Shown one piece after another: positions 1 to 7,682 of a DNA stretch of 13,622 bases. The stretch is from contig JBFFSQ010000068.1 of the NCBI GenBank assembly GCA_041572275.1, positions 1 through 13,622 of the forward strand, written 5' to 3'. Each line of letters starts with the position of its first letter. The first letter of the stretch is position 1. The translations under genes were made by a program, and so were the position numbers. This stretch comes from JBFFSQ01 sp041572275. Its GTDB lineage: Bacteria > Pseudomonadota > Gammaproteobacteria > SZUA-229. The notes beneath the pieces are model-generated. The model was not told where the DNA came from. It made no database searches and was given only the letters and a program-made list of their open reading frames with translations.

Positions 1-345
1 AAAGTCCTACTGGTTAACTTCTGGGCAACCTGGTGTCCGCCATGTAAAAAAGAAATCCCGGCCTTTATGGAACTACAGGAACAATATACTGACCAGGGCC
101 TACAAATCATCGGTATTGCCATTGATGATGAGCAAGCTGTCAGGGACTTTGCCGACACCATGGGCATGAACTACCCCATCATGGCTGCAGAACTGGCCGC
201 CATGGAGCTGGCACGTGAATACGGTAACCGCGTCAATGCCCTGCCCTTTAGCGCCTTTGTCAGTCGCGAGGGTAAAATCACCCATGTCCGCGCCGGTGAA
301 CTCAGTAAACAGGAAACTGAAGAAATCATTAAGTCATTATTATAA
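1..345 (+). CDS. TlpA-like thioredoxin-fold disulfide reductase (5' partial)
   Basis: The reading frame is open from base 1 with no start codon, so the gene begins upstream; 114 residues are visible. The fragment opens on a thioredoxin beta strand and the active site VNFWATWCPPCKKEIP, in which the CPPC pair is the redox dithiol typical of the TlpA/ResA/peroxiredoxin-like (AhpC-TSA/Redoxin) family. Further on, ALPFSAFVSREGKI contains the expected cis-proline segment next to the active site and the following strand. Known relatives are membrane-anchored or periplasmic thiol reductases acting in cytochrome c maturation or disulfide reduction; a signal peptide or anchor would lie outside the window, so location is inferred. 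A TlpA-like gene ahead of aroQ-accBC is a common gammaproteobacterial arrangement. The particular substrate cannot be told from the fragment. Confidence 0.9.
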   Translation, partial: KVLLVNFWATWCPPCKKEIPAFMELQEQYTDQGLQIIGIAIDDEQAVRDFADTMGMNYPIMAAELAAMELAREYGNRVNALPFSAFVSREGKITHVRAGELSKQETEEIIKSLL

Positions 346-362
346 GCCGGCAAACAAATGAA

Positions 363-402
363 GCGTTTTCGCCACAATGCCCGATAAAAGTGGCGAAACA
401 GC
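363..402 (+). terminator. Imperfect hairpin downstream of the thioredoxin-like gene, possible terminator
   Basis: Arms 363-375 and 390-402 form a 13-bp stem with two adjacent mismatches and a 14-nt loop; the uninterrupted part is TTTCGCCAC/GTGGCGAAA. It starts 17 bases after the stop codon. There is no immediate T-tract (the nearest run of five T is at about 415-419), so intrinsic termination is only plausible. The rest of 346-599 is AT-rich and holds no gene I can support. A TATAAA at 546-551 could be a -10 box for aroQ-accBC, but no good -35 stands at the right distance. Confidence 0.35.
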
Positions 403-599
403 TTCTGATATCATACTTTTTCAGGATCACACAGACACCACTCCCCAAACAGACAAGACTGTGACCTAACTCAAAAATCACCAATAATTTGCGTCGATCT
501 TCAGTAAATAAGCGGCTATTTTCTGTAAATTGGTAGACATCAACATATAAACCATGCAAAATTCGCTGTATCTCCAGTTTGCAAACAATAATACGTGCT

Positions 600-1043
600 A
601 TGGCCCAGATTCTTCTACTTAATGGTCCAAACCTGAACCTCCTGGGGACTCGGGAGCCACAGCACTATGGCAGCAAAACGATGAACGATATCGTGGCCGA
701 ACTGGATGACCTGGCACAACAGCTGGGGCACCGCATTTCGCATCTGCAATCAAATGTTGAACATGAACTAATCGAGCGAATCCATCAGGCACGAGATGAC
801 GGCACCGCCTTCATTATAATTAATCCTGCTGCATTTACTCATACCAGCGTTGCGATCCGAGATGCCTTAAGTGGCGTTAAAATTCCTTTTATTGAATTGC
901 ACCTGTCCAATGTGCATGCTCGTGAGGAATTTCGCAAACACTCTTATTTTTCCGATATTGCCCAAGGTGTGATATCTGGACTGGGCGCAACAGGGTATGA
1001 ACTGGCCCTGCGTGCGGCAAACCAACACATAATGAATACATAA
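600..1043 (+). CDS. aroQ: Type II 3-dehydroquinate dehydratase
   Basis: AroQ converts 3-dehydroquinate to 3-dehydroshikimate, the third step of the shikimate pathway, in the cytoplasm as a dodecamer. The N-terminus LLLNGPNLNLLGTREPQHYG is the family signature, including the tyrosine (Y24) and arginine of the flexible active-site loop. It is followed by the substrate-binding stretch IINPAAFTHTSVAIRDAL and by IELHLSNVHAREEFRKHSY with the catalytic-region histidine and arginine. I chose the ATG at 600, giving 147 residues, the usual family length. The TTG at 579 would add seven residues not seen in the family, and neither start has a clear Shine-Dalgarno. It lies 13 bases before accB; co-transcription with accBC is common in gammaproteobacteria and likely here. 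Confidence 0.97.
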   Translation: MAQILLLNGPNLNLLGTREPQHYGSKTMNDIVAELDDLAQQLGHRISHLQSNVEHELIERIHQARDDGTAFIIINPAAFTHTSVAIRDALSGVKIPFIELHLSNVHAREEFRKHSYFSDIAQGVISGLGATGYELALRAANQHIMNT

Positions 1044-1056
1044 GGTTTGAAACCAA

Positions 1057-1506
1057 ATGGACATACGCAAGATTAAAAAACTGATTGAGCTGCTGGACGA
1101 GTCCGGCGTTGCTGAAATTGAAATCAAAGAAGGCGAAGAGTCAGTACGCATCAGTCGTCAGATGGCAGCAGTCGCTCCGGCTCCTGTTATGCCTGCACCT
1201 GTTGCTGCTGCCCCTGTTGCCGCCGCACCTGCTGTTGAAGAGACAGCGGCACCTGCAAGCGAAGAAATATCAGGCCATAAAGTCACCTCGCCAATGGTCG
1301 GTACCTTCTATCGTTCCTCTTCGCCGGGTGCACCATCATTCACCGATGTTGGCAAACAGGTCAGCGAAGGTGAAACACTTTGCATCATCGAAGCCATGAA
1401 AATTCTCAACCAGATTGAAGCCGATAAATCAGGTGTAGTTAAAGCTATCCTGGTTGAAAACGGTCAGCCAGTTGAGTTTGGCCAACCCTTGTTCATTATT
1501 GAATAA
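1057..1506 (+). CDS. accB: Biotin carboxyl carrier protein of acetyl-CoA carboxylase
   Basis: BCCP carries the biotin that AccC carboxylates and that delivers CO2 to the AccAD transferase, making malonyl-CoA for fatty acid synthesis. The protein of 149 residues has three parts: a helical N-terminal segment (about 1-36), an Ala/Pro-rich flexible linker (about 37-68, repeated PAPV/AAPV), and the biotinyl domain (about 73-149). The biotinylation motif EAMKILN places the modified lysine at K115. The thumb-like insertion SSSPGAPSFTDVGKQVSEG (88-106) marks the bacterial ACC-type BCCP rather than a pyruvate carboxylase or decarboxylase carrier. It is tightly coupled to accC 12 bases downstream. Confidence 0.98.
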   Translation: MDIRKIKKLIELLDESGVAEIEIKEGEESVRISRQMAAVAPAPVMPAPVAAAPVAAAPAVEETAAPASEEISGHKVTSPMVGTFYRSSSPGAPSFTDVGKQVSEGETLCIIEAMKILNQIEADKSGVVKAILVENGQPVEFGQPLFIIE

Positions 1507-1518
1507 AAAAGCAGCGCT

Positions 1519-2862
1519 ATGATTGAAAAAGTCGTTATTGCCAATCGGGGCGAAATCGCCCTGCGAATATTACGTGCCTGTCGCGAGATGGGAATCAAAA
1601 CAGTCGCTATTCATTCCGATGCGGATCGTGATCTCAAACACGTGCGCCTCGCTGATGAATCGGTTTGTATTGGTCCAGCCCCCTCAGCACAGAGCTACCT
1701 GAACATCCCTGCCATTATCAGCGCCGCTGAAGTCACTGATGCCATGGCAATACACCCCGGTTATGGTTTCCTGTCAGAAAACGCCGATTTTGCTGAACGC
1801 GTTGAAGATTCAGGCTTTATTTTTGTTGGCCCTAAATCAGATTCCATCCGTACCATGGGTGATAAGGTTGCCGCGATTGAAGCCATGCAAAAAGCAGGCG
1901 TGCCCTGTGTACCCGGTTCAGATGGTGAACTCGGCGATGACAACAGCACCAACCTGTCGATTGCCAAAAAAATCGGCTACCCGGTCATTATAAAAGCCGC
2001 TGGTGGCGGTGGCGGTCGTGGTATGCGAGTTGTTCATTCTGAGGCCGCATTATTAAACTCCATTTCCCTGACCAAGGCTGAAGCCGGCGCCGCATTCGGC
2101 AATGATGCAGTCTATATGGAAAAATTCCTCGAGCATCCACGTCACGTGGAAATTCAGGTATTATCCGATGGCCAGGGACATGCCGTGCATCTGGGTGAAC
2201 GTGATTGCTCCATGCAACGCCGCCACCAGAAAGTTGTGGAAGAAGCACCAGCGCCAGGCATCACCGAGGAACAACGTGCCTTTATTGGTAACCGTTGCGT
2301 CGAAGCCTGTATCCAGATGAATTACCGTGGTGCGGGCACCTTTGAGTTTCTCTATGAAAATGGCGAATTCTTCTTTATTGAAATGAACACCCGTGTTCAG
2401 GTTGAACATCCGGTCACTGAAATGATCACTGGTGTTGATATCGTTAAGGAACAGCTCTACATTGCCTCCGGTGAACCTTTACGCATGAAACAGGAAGACA
2501 TCAAATTAAATGGTCATGCCATTGAGTGCCGTATTAATGCAGAAGATTCGAAAACCTTCATGCCTTCTCCCGGAAAAATCACTGCTTACCATGCGCCAGG
2601 TGGCCCAGGTGTTCGTGTTGAGTCTCATATTTATGCAGGCTATACCGTACCCCCTCATTATGACTCCATGATTGGCAAGGTCATCACCCATGGTGACAGC
2701 AGAGATACCGCAATCGCTCGTATGCAAGGCGCACTATCTGAAATGGTTATCGAGGGTATTCGCAGCAATATCGCCCTGCAGAAAGACATCATGTACGATG
2801 CCGCTTTCAAGGCCGGTGGTGCTGACATCCATTACCTGGAAAAGAAACTCGGTCTTTCCTAA
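1519..2862 (+). CDS. accC: Biotin carboxylase subunit of acetyl-CoA carboxylase
   Basis: AccC uses ATP and bicarbonate to carboxylate the biotin on AccB, the first half-reaction of acetyl-CoA carboxylase. At 447 residues it is close to the 449 of E. coli, and the key residues fall at the same numbers: K116 and K159 (ATP contacts), the glycine-rich lid around 162-168, K238 in RRHQKVVEEAP, metal ligands E276 and E288, N290 and R292 in EMNTRVQVEHP, E296, and R338 in AIECRIN. The N-terminus KVVIANRGEIALRI is the classic biotin carboxylase start; an ATP-grasp core and the C-terminal biotin carboxylase domain follow. No defect is visible. The protein ends at KKLGLS, just before a spacer with an inverted repeat. 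Confidence 0.98.
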   Translation: MIEKVVIANRGEIALRILRACREMGIKTVAIHSDADRDLKHVRLADESVCIGPAPSAQSYLNIPAIISAAEVTDAMAIHPGYGFLSENADFAERVEDSGFIFVGPKSDSIRTMGDKVAAIEAMQKAGVPCVPGSDGELGDDNSTNLSIAKKIGYPVIIKAAGGGGGRGMRVVHSEAALLNSISLTKAEAGAAFGNDAVYMEKFLEHPRHVEIQVLSDGQGHAVHLGERDCSMQRRHQKVVEEAPAPGITEEQRAFIGNRCVEACIQMNYRGAGTFEFLYENGEFFFIEMNTRVQVEHPVTEMITGVDIVKEQLYIASGEPLRMKQEDIKLNGHAIECRINAEDSKTFMPSPGKITAYHAPGGPGVRVESHIYAGYTVPPHYDSMIGKVITHGDSRDTAIARMQGALSEMVIEGIRSNIALQKDIMYDAAFKAGGADIHYLEKKLGLS

Positions 2863-2865
2863 CAC

Positions 2866-2954
2866 GACACAGAGGCACAGAGACTCAGACCATCCCGTTT
2901 TAATGCGTTTAAGGACAACATATTAGAACCACTGTAACTCTGCGTCTCTGAGTC
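2866..2954. repeat. Imperfect inverted repeat in the accC-prmA spacer (CACAGAG type)
   Basis: Arms 2866-2888 and 2932-2954 are 23 bases long and match as reverse complements at 17 of 23 positions (14 of the outer 17), around a 43-base centre. The arms are built from short CAGAG/CTCTG units. They resemble the dispersed intergenic sequences of the kind ACCACAGAGACACAGAG seen in many environmental bacterial genomes; that resemblance is from memory, not a search. The element fills nearly the whole 99-base spacer and its right arm ends 7 bases before the prmA start, so no ordinary Shine-Dalgarno is visible for prmA. It could be a small mobile repeat, or a structured segment of the accC-prmA transcript. 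Confidence 0.6.
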
Positions 2955-2961
2955 AATTCAT

Positions 2962-3846
2962 ATGCCCTGGATTCAACTCACACTCGAAGTCGAGCAATCA
3001 CGTCATGAACAGGCTGAACAGGCCATGCTCGACGCGGGTGCTCTCTCGGTTACCCTCAAAGACGCAGAAGACAAACCGGTACTCGAACCCGCCCCTGGTG
3101 AAACACCACTCTGGGACAATATCATTCTGACCGGTTTATTTGAAGCTGGCATCGATACTGATAAACTGCAACAAGACATCAGTGCCGAACTCGATATCAG
3201 CCAGTTAAAAATTGAAGCACTGGAAGACAAGGACTGGGTACGTGCCTGGATGGATGACTATAAACCCATGTCCTTTGGCAAGCGCCTTTGGGTCTGCCCC
3301 AGTCATATGCCTCCCCCTGATCCTGACGCGGTCAACCTGATGCTTGACCCGGGCCTGGCTTTTGGTACCGGCACTCACCCGACTACCGCATTATGCTTGC
3401 AATGGCTGGACTCACAGCCCCTGGAACATAAACGTGTACTCGACTTCGGCTGTGGTTCTGGCGTACTTGCAATCGCCGCAAAACTGCTGGGTGCCGAACA
3501 TTGCGATGCCGTCGATATCGACCCTCAGGCCCTGATTGCAACAGAAACTAACGCCCGCGAGAATCAGGTTGCAAACCAGTTATCCACCATGTTCCCTGAA
3601 CAACTGGCACAAACGAAGCCTCGACCACATTACGCCATCGTCATTGCCAACATACTGGCCGGTCCGCTGATTGAACTGGCACCTCTGCTCGCCGACTATA
3701 CTGAAGACAATGGCCACATTGTCCTCTCTGGCATACTGGAGACACAAGCTCAGAGCATTATTGATCGCTATAGTCAGTGGTTTGCACTGGAACCACCTGT
3801 AGTGCAAGATGAGTGGGTCAGGATAAGCGGCAGAAAAAAAGCCTAA
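2962..3846 (+). CDS. prmA: Ribosomal protein L11 methyltransferase
   Basis: PrmA trimethylates amino groups of ribosomal protein L11 using S-adenosylmethionine, in the cytoplasm. The 294 residues match the usual length (293 in E. coli). The N-terminal substrate-recognition domain (about 1-90) starts MPWIQLTLEV. Then come the DPGLAFGTGTHPTT segment (129-142), the SAM-binding glycine motif DFGCGSGVLAIAA (161-173), the acidic ribose-binding VDID (184-187) and the catalytic-loop-like ANILAGPL (229-236). All are diagnostic of PrmA rather than other class I methyltransferases. It is followed 10 bases later by the zinc-ribbon/DUF3426 gene, the conserved gammaproteobacterial order. The start ATG overlaps the end of the repeat-filled spacer. 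Confidence 0.97.
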   Translation: MPWIQLTLEVEQSRHEQAEQAMLDAGALSVTLKDAEDKPVLEPAPGETPLWDNIILTGLFEAGIDTDKLQQDISAELDISQLKIEALEDKDWVRAWMDDYKPMSFGKRLWVCPSHMPPPDPDAVNLMLDPGLAFGTGTHPTTALCLQWLDSQPLEHKRVLDFGCGSGVLAIAAKLLGAEHCDAVDIDPQALIATETNARENQVANQLSTMFPEQLAQTKPRPHYAIVIANILAGPLIELAPLLADYTEDNGHIVLSGILETQAQSIIDRYSQWFALEPPVVQDEWVRISGRKKA

Positions 3847-3856
3847 AATAAACACC

Positions 3857-4615
3857 ATGCAAACTGAATGTCCACATTGTCATACTGTTTTTCGCGTCGA
3901 CCAGGAGATGCTGGAACAGGCGAATGGTCAACTACGCTGTGGCTTCTGTATGGCTATTTTCAGTACCACAACCCACAGCGAGCATCATGATATTGAGCTT
4001 GATAGCCGCGAAAAAAATAACAACGCTATTAGCCTGGACGATATTGATCCGGTGCTGATCGACACCGCAGACAAACCCGTACTGGCCGATGTTATTCCAC
4101 CCGAGCTACGTGCTGAAGCACGTTCTTCAAAAAAGCACTATGGCTACCTGGCTACCGGCCTATGGAGCCTGGGCATATTAATCGCCATTCTTATTGGCCT
4201 GCTGCAGTATGCGTATTACGATCGTCTGCAACTCGTTCAACATAATGAACTGCGTCCATGGCTGGCTCTGATGTGCGAATATGCAAAATGCGACTTACCT
4301 GAACCTCGCGATACCAGTCGTATTGAACTCAGCAGTAAAAATATCTTCACCCATCCCAACACCGCCCAGGCCCTGATGATCAGTGCCACGATTGTTAATC
4401 AGGCAGAATTTGAACAGGCTTTTCCGCAATTGGAACTACGCTTTGAAGATATTCGTGGAAAAATTATTGCGGGTCGTCGTTTCAAACCCGAAGAATATCT
4501 CGGCATTCCGAATGAACAAATTTCAAAAATGGAACCGGGTAATCCTGTTTCTTTTACCATTGAAATCATTGACCCTGGTACTGACATTGTCAGCTATGAA
4601 TTTAATTTTCTGTAA
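3857..4615 (+). CDS. Zinc-ribbon (MJ0042-type) and DUF3426 single-pass membrane protein
   Basis: Function unknown. The N-terminus is a four-cysteine zinc ribbon (C5, C8, C28, C31: CPHCHTVFRV, then LRCGFC), the MJ0042-type finger found at the start of many proteobacterial proteins. An acidic, polar linker (about 40-92) leads to one strongly hydrophobic segment (about 97-119) that should be a membrane helix. The C-terminal 130 residues match the DUF3426 pattern: RPWLALMCEYAKCDLP with two cysteines, then a beta-rich domain ending in VSFTIEIIDPG and YEFNFL. The predicted topology puts the zinc ribbon in the cytoplasm and DUF3426 in the periplasm. In many gammaproteobacteria this gene follows prmA and precedes dusB-fis; here a convergent rtcB starts its stop codon 8 bases beyond. 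Confidence 0.88.
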   Translation: MQTECPHCHTVFRVDQEMLEQANGQLRCGFCMAIFSTTTHSEHHDIELDSREKNNNAISLDDIDPVLIDTADKPVLADVIPPELRAEARSSKKHYGYLATGLWSLGILIAILIGLLQYAYYDRLQLVQHNELRPWLALMCEYAKCDLPEPRDTSRIELSSKNIFTHPNTAQALMISATIVNQAEFEQAFPQLELRFEDIRGKIIAGRRFKPEEYLGIPNEQISKMEPGNPVSFTIEIIDPGTDIVSYEFNFL

Positions 4616-4623
4616 CGGTAATC

Positions 4624-6054
4624 TCAACCCTTGATACAGATCATCGGCTCCAGCCTGGCTACACGTTTTGCGAGACCGGCCTGATCAGCAACTTTCACCA
4701 CCTCACTCACATCCTTGTAGGCGCCCGGTGCTTCTTCAGCGACGCCACGTAGAGACGGACTCCGAATAATGATCTGTTGCCGTGCCAGCTGCTGCATAAT
4801 ATCTTTACCCGTATATTGGCGATTAGCCTGGCGTCGACTCATGTTTCGCCCAGCACCATGACAGGCAGAACCATAGGCCAGCTGCATACTTTCATCGGTA
4901 CCAGCCAGAATATAGGATGCAGTCCCCATAGTGCCACCGATGAGCACCGGCTGACCCACTGAGCGTAAATCTGCAGGTAGCTCCGGGTGCCCAGGACCAA
5001 AAGCACGGGTCGCCCCTTTGCGATGAACATAAAGCGATTTCAATTCACCCTCTACTTCATGCTGCTCTAACTTGCAGGTGTTGTGGGAAACGTCATAAAG
5101 CAGATCGAGTTGAATATCGGGGAAAACCTCTTTAAATGCACTGCGTGTTAAATGGGTAATAATTTCACGGTTCGCCAGTGCACAATTAATTGCCGCACGC
5201 ATGGCCCCCAGGTAATGCTGCCCCACTCTGGAATCAATCGGGGCACAGGCCAATTCCCGATCCGGCAAACTGATGTTGTTATGCTGCGCACTAAAATTCA
5301 TCTGCTTAAGAAATTCTGTACCAATCTGATGACCCAATCCACGTGAACCGCAATGAATACTGACCTTGATATCATCCAGTTTTATCCCGAAGGTTCTGGC
5401 GCAATCTTTATCGTAAATTTTTACCACACGCTGCACTTCAAGATAGTGGTTGCCTGAGCCTAGTGTACCCATCTCGTTTTTCTGACGTTCCTTCGCATGC
5501 TCTGATACCTGATCAGGCTCAGCTCCTTGCATACAACCCTGTTCCTCAATTCGTAATAAATCACGCTCCTCACCCAGGCCCTGTTCAACGGCCCAGCGTG
5601 CACCACCCCGTAGCATGGCATCCATCTTCTTATGATTTAGATGAATAGCCCCTGTGCTGCCCAAACCGGCAGGAATTTTTTTATACAAAGCATCTGCCAG
5701 ACGTTGCTGCTCTTGGTGAACCTGCTCAGGCGTCAGACCGGTGTGCAATGTCCTGACGCCACAGGAAATATCAAAGCCGACACCACCCGCGGATATCACA
5801 CCACCCAATTCCGGATCAAACGCAGCCACACCTCCAATCGGGAAGCCATAACCCCAGTGCGCATCGGGCATAGCATACGCGGCATTCACGATACCGGGTA
5901 ATGTGGCAACATTAGTGATCTGATCAAACACCTTGTCATCCATGTCTAAAATCAGTTTTTCACTGGCAAATATGATGGCAGGCACTCGCATCTTGCCGAA
6001 TGGCTGAATCAGCCACTGGTTTTCTGAGACTTGTTGTAACCGATTAATATCCAT
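4624..6054 (-). CDS. rtcB: RNA-splicing/repair ligase RtcB
   Basis: RtcB joins RNA ends carrying 2',3'-cyclic phosphate or 3'-phosphate to 5'-OH ends, using GTP and Mn2+ through a GMP-histidine intermediate. All expected residues are present: C98 in FDISCGVR, H203 in GSGNHYLE, H234 in SIHCGSRG, H324 in DVSHNTCK (the Mn2+ site), and H399 in SACHGAGRNMSR, the predicted guanylylated histidine. The glycine-rich PIGGVAAF and VISAGGVGFDISCG segments are canonical. The length of 476 residues fits the archease-dependent, longer RtcB form. The ATG start lies 3 bases after the archease stop, so the two are surely one operon. No RtcR regulator or RtcA cyclase is in the window. Confidence 0.97.
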   Translation of the reverse strand: MDINRLQQVSENQWLIQPFGKMRVPAIIFASEKLILDMDDKVFDQITNVATLPGIVNAAYAMPDAHWGYGFPIGGVAAFDPELGGVISAGGVGFDISCGVRTLHTGLTPEQVHQEQQRLADALYKKIPAGLGSTGAIHLNHKKMDAMLRGGARWAVEQGLGEERDLLRIEEQGCMQGAEPDQVSEHAKERQKNEMGTLGSGNHYLEVQRVVKIYDKDCARTFGIKLDDIKVSIHCGSRGLGHQIGTEFLKQMNFSAQHNNISLPDRELACAPIDSRVGQHYLGAMRAAINCALANREIITHLTRSAFKEVFPDIQLDLLYDVSHNTCKLEQHEVEGELKSLYVHRKGATRAFGPGHPELPADLRSVGQPVLIGGTMGTASYILAGTDESMQLAYGSACHGAGRNMSRRQANRQYTGKDIMQQLARQQIIIRSPSLRGVAEEAPGAYKDVSEVVKVADQAGLAKRVARLEPMICIKG

Positions 6055-6057
6055 TGC

Positions 6058-6474
6058 TCAAACATCCACTACACATTGGGCACGCCAGATACTCTGCTGC
6101 TGACTAACCTGCAGCTCAGTATAAGTTGCACCCTTAATTTCAACCGCAGGTTGATGGCGTTGTAAAGAAATCGGCTCACCCCAGGCTTTGGCGTTTAACA
6201 GGCCTTGTTCAATATCGACCTGGAAGCGACTGAATAACATTCTCCTTGTTGCCATTTGGTAAATAATTGCATTTAACCAGTCCACCAGTAACAGCTCGAG
6301 ATCAGCTTCATTGCATTGAATTTCAATCATCTGATCGGGTTTAATTAAATCCAGATCAGTGACGATCAACGCACTCATCGCCAATGCAGCCTGCTCAAAG
6401 GCCTGAGCGACTGAATCACCCAGACCACGAACACCGATATCGGCATCATGTTCAAAATGCTCCCAGTGCGCCAT
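6058..6474 (-). CDS. Archease, RtcB-activating protein
   Basis: Archeases are small proteins that speed RtcB guanylylation and turnover. The 138-residue product has the family marks: FEHDADIGVRGLGDS at the N-terminus with the metal-binding aspartates, the long helix AFEQAALAMSALI, LELLLVDWLNAIIY, then EIKGATYTELQV and a C-terminal VVDV whose aspartate is the usual last metal ligand. I chose the ATG at 6474 because MAHWEHFEHDADIG fits the family start; an in-frame GTG at 6483 would add three residues, and neither has a strong Shine-Dalgarno. It is first in an operon with rtcB. No sigma-54 signature (GG-N10-GC spacing in a TGGCAC/TTGC context) is evident in the 158-base divergent spacer, unlike the E. 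coli rtc operon. Confidence 0.93.
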   Translation of the reverse strand: MAHWEHFEHDADIGVRGLGDSVAQAFEQAALAMSALIVTDLDLIKPDQMIEIQCNEADLELLLVDWLNAIIYQMATRRMLFSRFQVDIEQGLLNAKAWGEPISLQRHQPAVEIKGATYTELQVSQQQSIWRAQCVVDV

Positions 6475-6632
6475 TATTTCCACGGTTATCTTGTTTATAT
6501 AAAGAAAATGATACGGGCTGATTTCTACTGCGTATTGAGTAACATCAAGTTAACCATAACCAACCAGATTTCTTTACGCCTATACCATCACCGTCACTTG
6601 TCTTAAATACATATCTGGAGTGAAATAGTGAT

Positions 6633-7511
6633 ATGAATACCCGCACAAACACAATCGAGCTCAACATACAGGTAGCAAAACAGCTACGTGAAATCGGCCA
6701 CATACTGGAAAAGCAGAAAGCCAACCCATTTCGTATTCGCGCTTACTTTAATGCTGCACTAGTTATAGAAGAGCTGGATCAAAGCTTGCAGGATATGATT
6801 GAGCACGAAGGTATTAAGGGTTTGATTGCGTTACCCAATATTGGCGAAGGCATTGCGCGCTCTATCTACGAATCAGTTGCCACCGGACACATGACACGAT
6901 TAGAAAGCCTAAAGGGAGAGTCAGATCCGATCCGTCTGTTACAAACAGTTCCGGGCATTGGCAGAGCATTTGCTGAACAAATATACAAGCATCTGCATAT
7001 CAAAAGTCTGGAATCACTTGAGATGGCCGTCCGCAATGGCCGATTAGCCAGAGTACCTGGACTCGGCACCAAACGATTGAAAGGCATTCAGGCCTGGTTA
7101 TCAACGGTACTGGGCGAACGCAGATTACAACAAAGACAGGCCCAGCATGCTGAACATGAACCCTCCGTCGAATTACTACTAAAAATCGATAAGGACTATC
7201 AAACCAAATCAGCATCAGGCAAGCTACCGACCATCGCCCCAAAACGATTCAACCCAGACAACAAAGCATGGTTGCCGGTGCTGCATAGCACACAATCCCA
7301 TTGGCATTTTACTGCGCTATATTCCAACTCTGCATTAGCCCATGAACTTAATCGTACCCATGACTGGGTAGTGATTTATTTTTATGATGATCATCATCAG
7401 GAGGGTCAGCATACGGTGGTTACGGAAACTCGTGGGCCATTACAGGGTAAACGTGTAGTGCGGGGGCGAGAGGTAGAATGTCGTGAATATTATGAGCAGC
7501 ATGAAAGCTAA
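6633..7511 (+). CDS. PolX N-terminal-like helix-hairpin-helix protein without a polymerase domain
   Basis: The first 160 residues look like the N-terminus of family X DNA polymerases. An 8-kDa-like domain contains ANPFRIRAYFNAALVIEEL (30-48). Three helix-hairpin-helix motifs follow: LPNIGEGIARSIYE (67-80), VPGIGRAFAEQIYKHL (106-121) and VPGLGTKRLKGIQAW (141-155). These bind DNA backbones non-specifically and, in Pol beta relatives, gapped 5'-phosphate ends. What follows is not a Pol beta palm (no GGxxR or paired catalytic aspartates) nor a PHP exonuclease. It is a separate C-terminal domain of about 100 residues with LPTIAPKRFNPDNKAWLPVL, WHFTALYSNSALAHEL and DWVVIYFYDD, which I recognise only as a recurring uncharacterised domain. 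A GGAG at 6617-6620 sits 12 bases before the ATG. The gene is divergent from archease-rtcB, suggesting but not proving a nucleic-acid repair link. Confidence 0.85.
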   Translation: MNTRTNTIELNIQVAKQLREIGHILEKQKANPFRIRAYFNAALVIEELDQSLQDMIEHEGIKGLIALPNIGEGIARSIYESVATGHMTRLESLKGESDPIRLLQTVPGIGRAFAEQIYKHLHIKSLESLEMAVRNGRLARVPGLGTKRLKGIQAWLSTVLGERRLQQRQAQHAEHEPSVELLLKIDKDYQTKSASGKLPTIAPKRFNPDNKAWLPVLHSTQSHWHFTALYSNSALAHELNRTHDWVVIYFYDDHHQEGQHTVVTETRGPLQGKRVVRGREVECREYYEQHES

Positions 7512-7513
7512 GC

Positions 7514-7566
7514 ATGTAATTTTATTTAGGCATTACATAAGAGTTTGCGTAATGACTTTTACGCAA
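7514..7566 (+). terminator. Two successive hairpins after the HhH gene, possible transcript end
   Basis: The first hairpin (ATGTAAT 7514-7520 with ATTACAT 7532-7538) starts 3 bases after the stop codon. The second (TTGCGTAA 7545-7552 with TTACGCAA 7559-7566, 6-nt loop) is a perfect 8-bp stem. Both are AT-rich and no T-tract follows directly, so they may protect the 3' end of the message rather than act as a strong intrinsic terminator. Confidence 0.35.
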
Positions 7567-7682
7567 TATCGTCAAATTAATACAGAACAATATTTTTTAG
7601 TCTCGACTTGAACCAATTTCTTACAATGCATCTTGCTTAAGACAATATTTTACTAGGCATTCATTGTTGTGATTTTTTTATG

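Noticed and set aside
579..599. Upstream TTG start for aroQ
   Set aside because: It adds seven residues outside the family pattern and has no Shine-Dalgarno; the ATG at 600 gives the standard length and N-terminus.
554..625. 23-codon frame starting at ATG 554 that overlaps the aroQ start, considered as a leader peptide
   Set aside because: No ribosome binding site, no run of aromatic codons and no attenuator-like alternative stems were seen.
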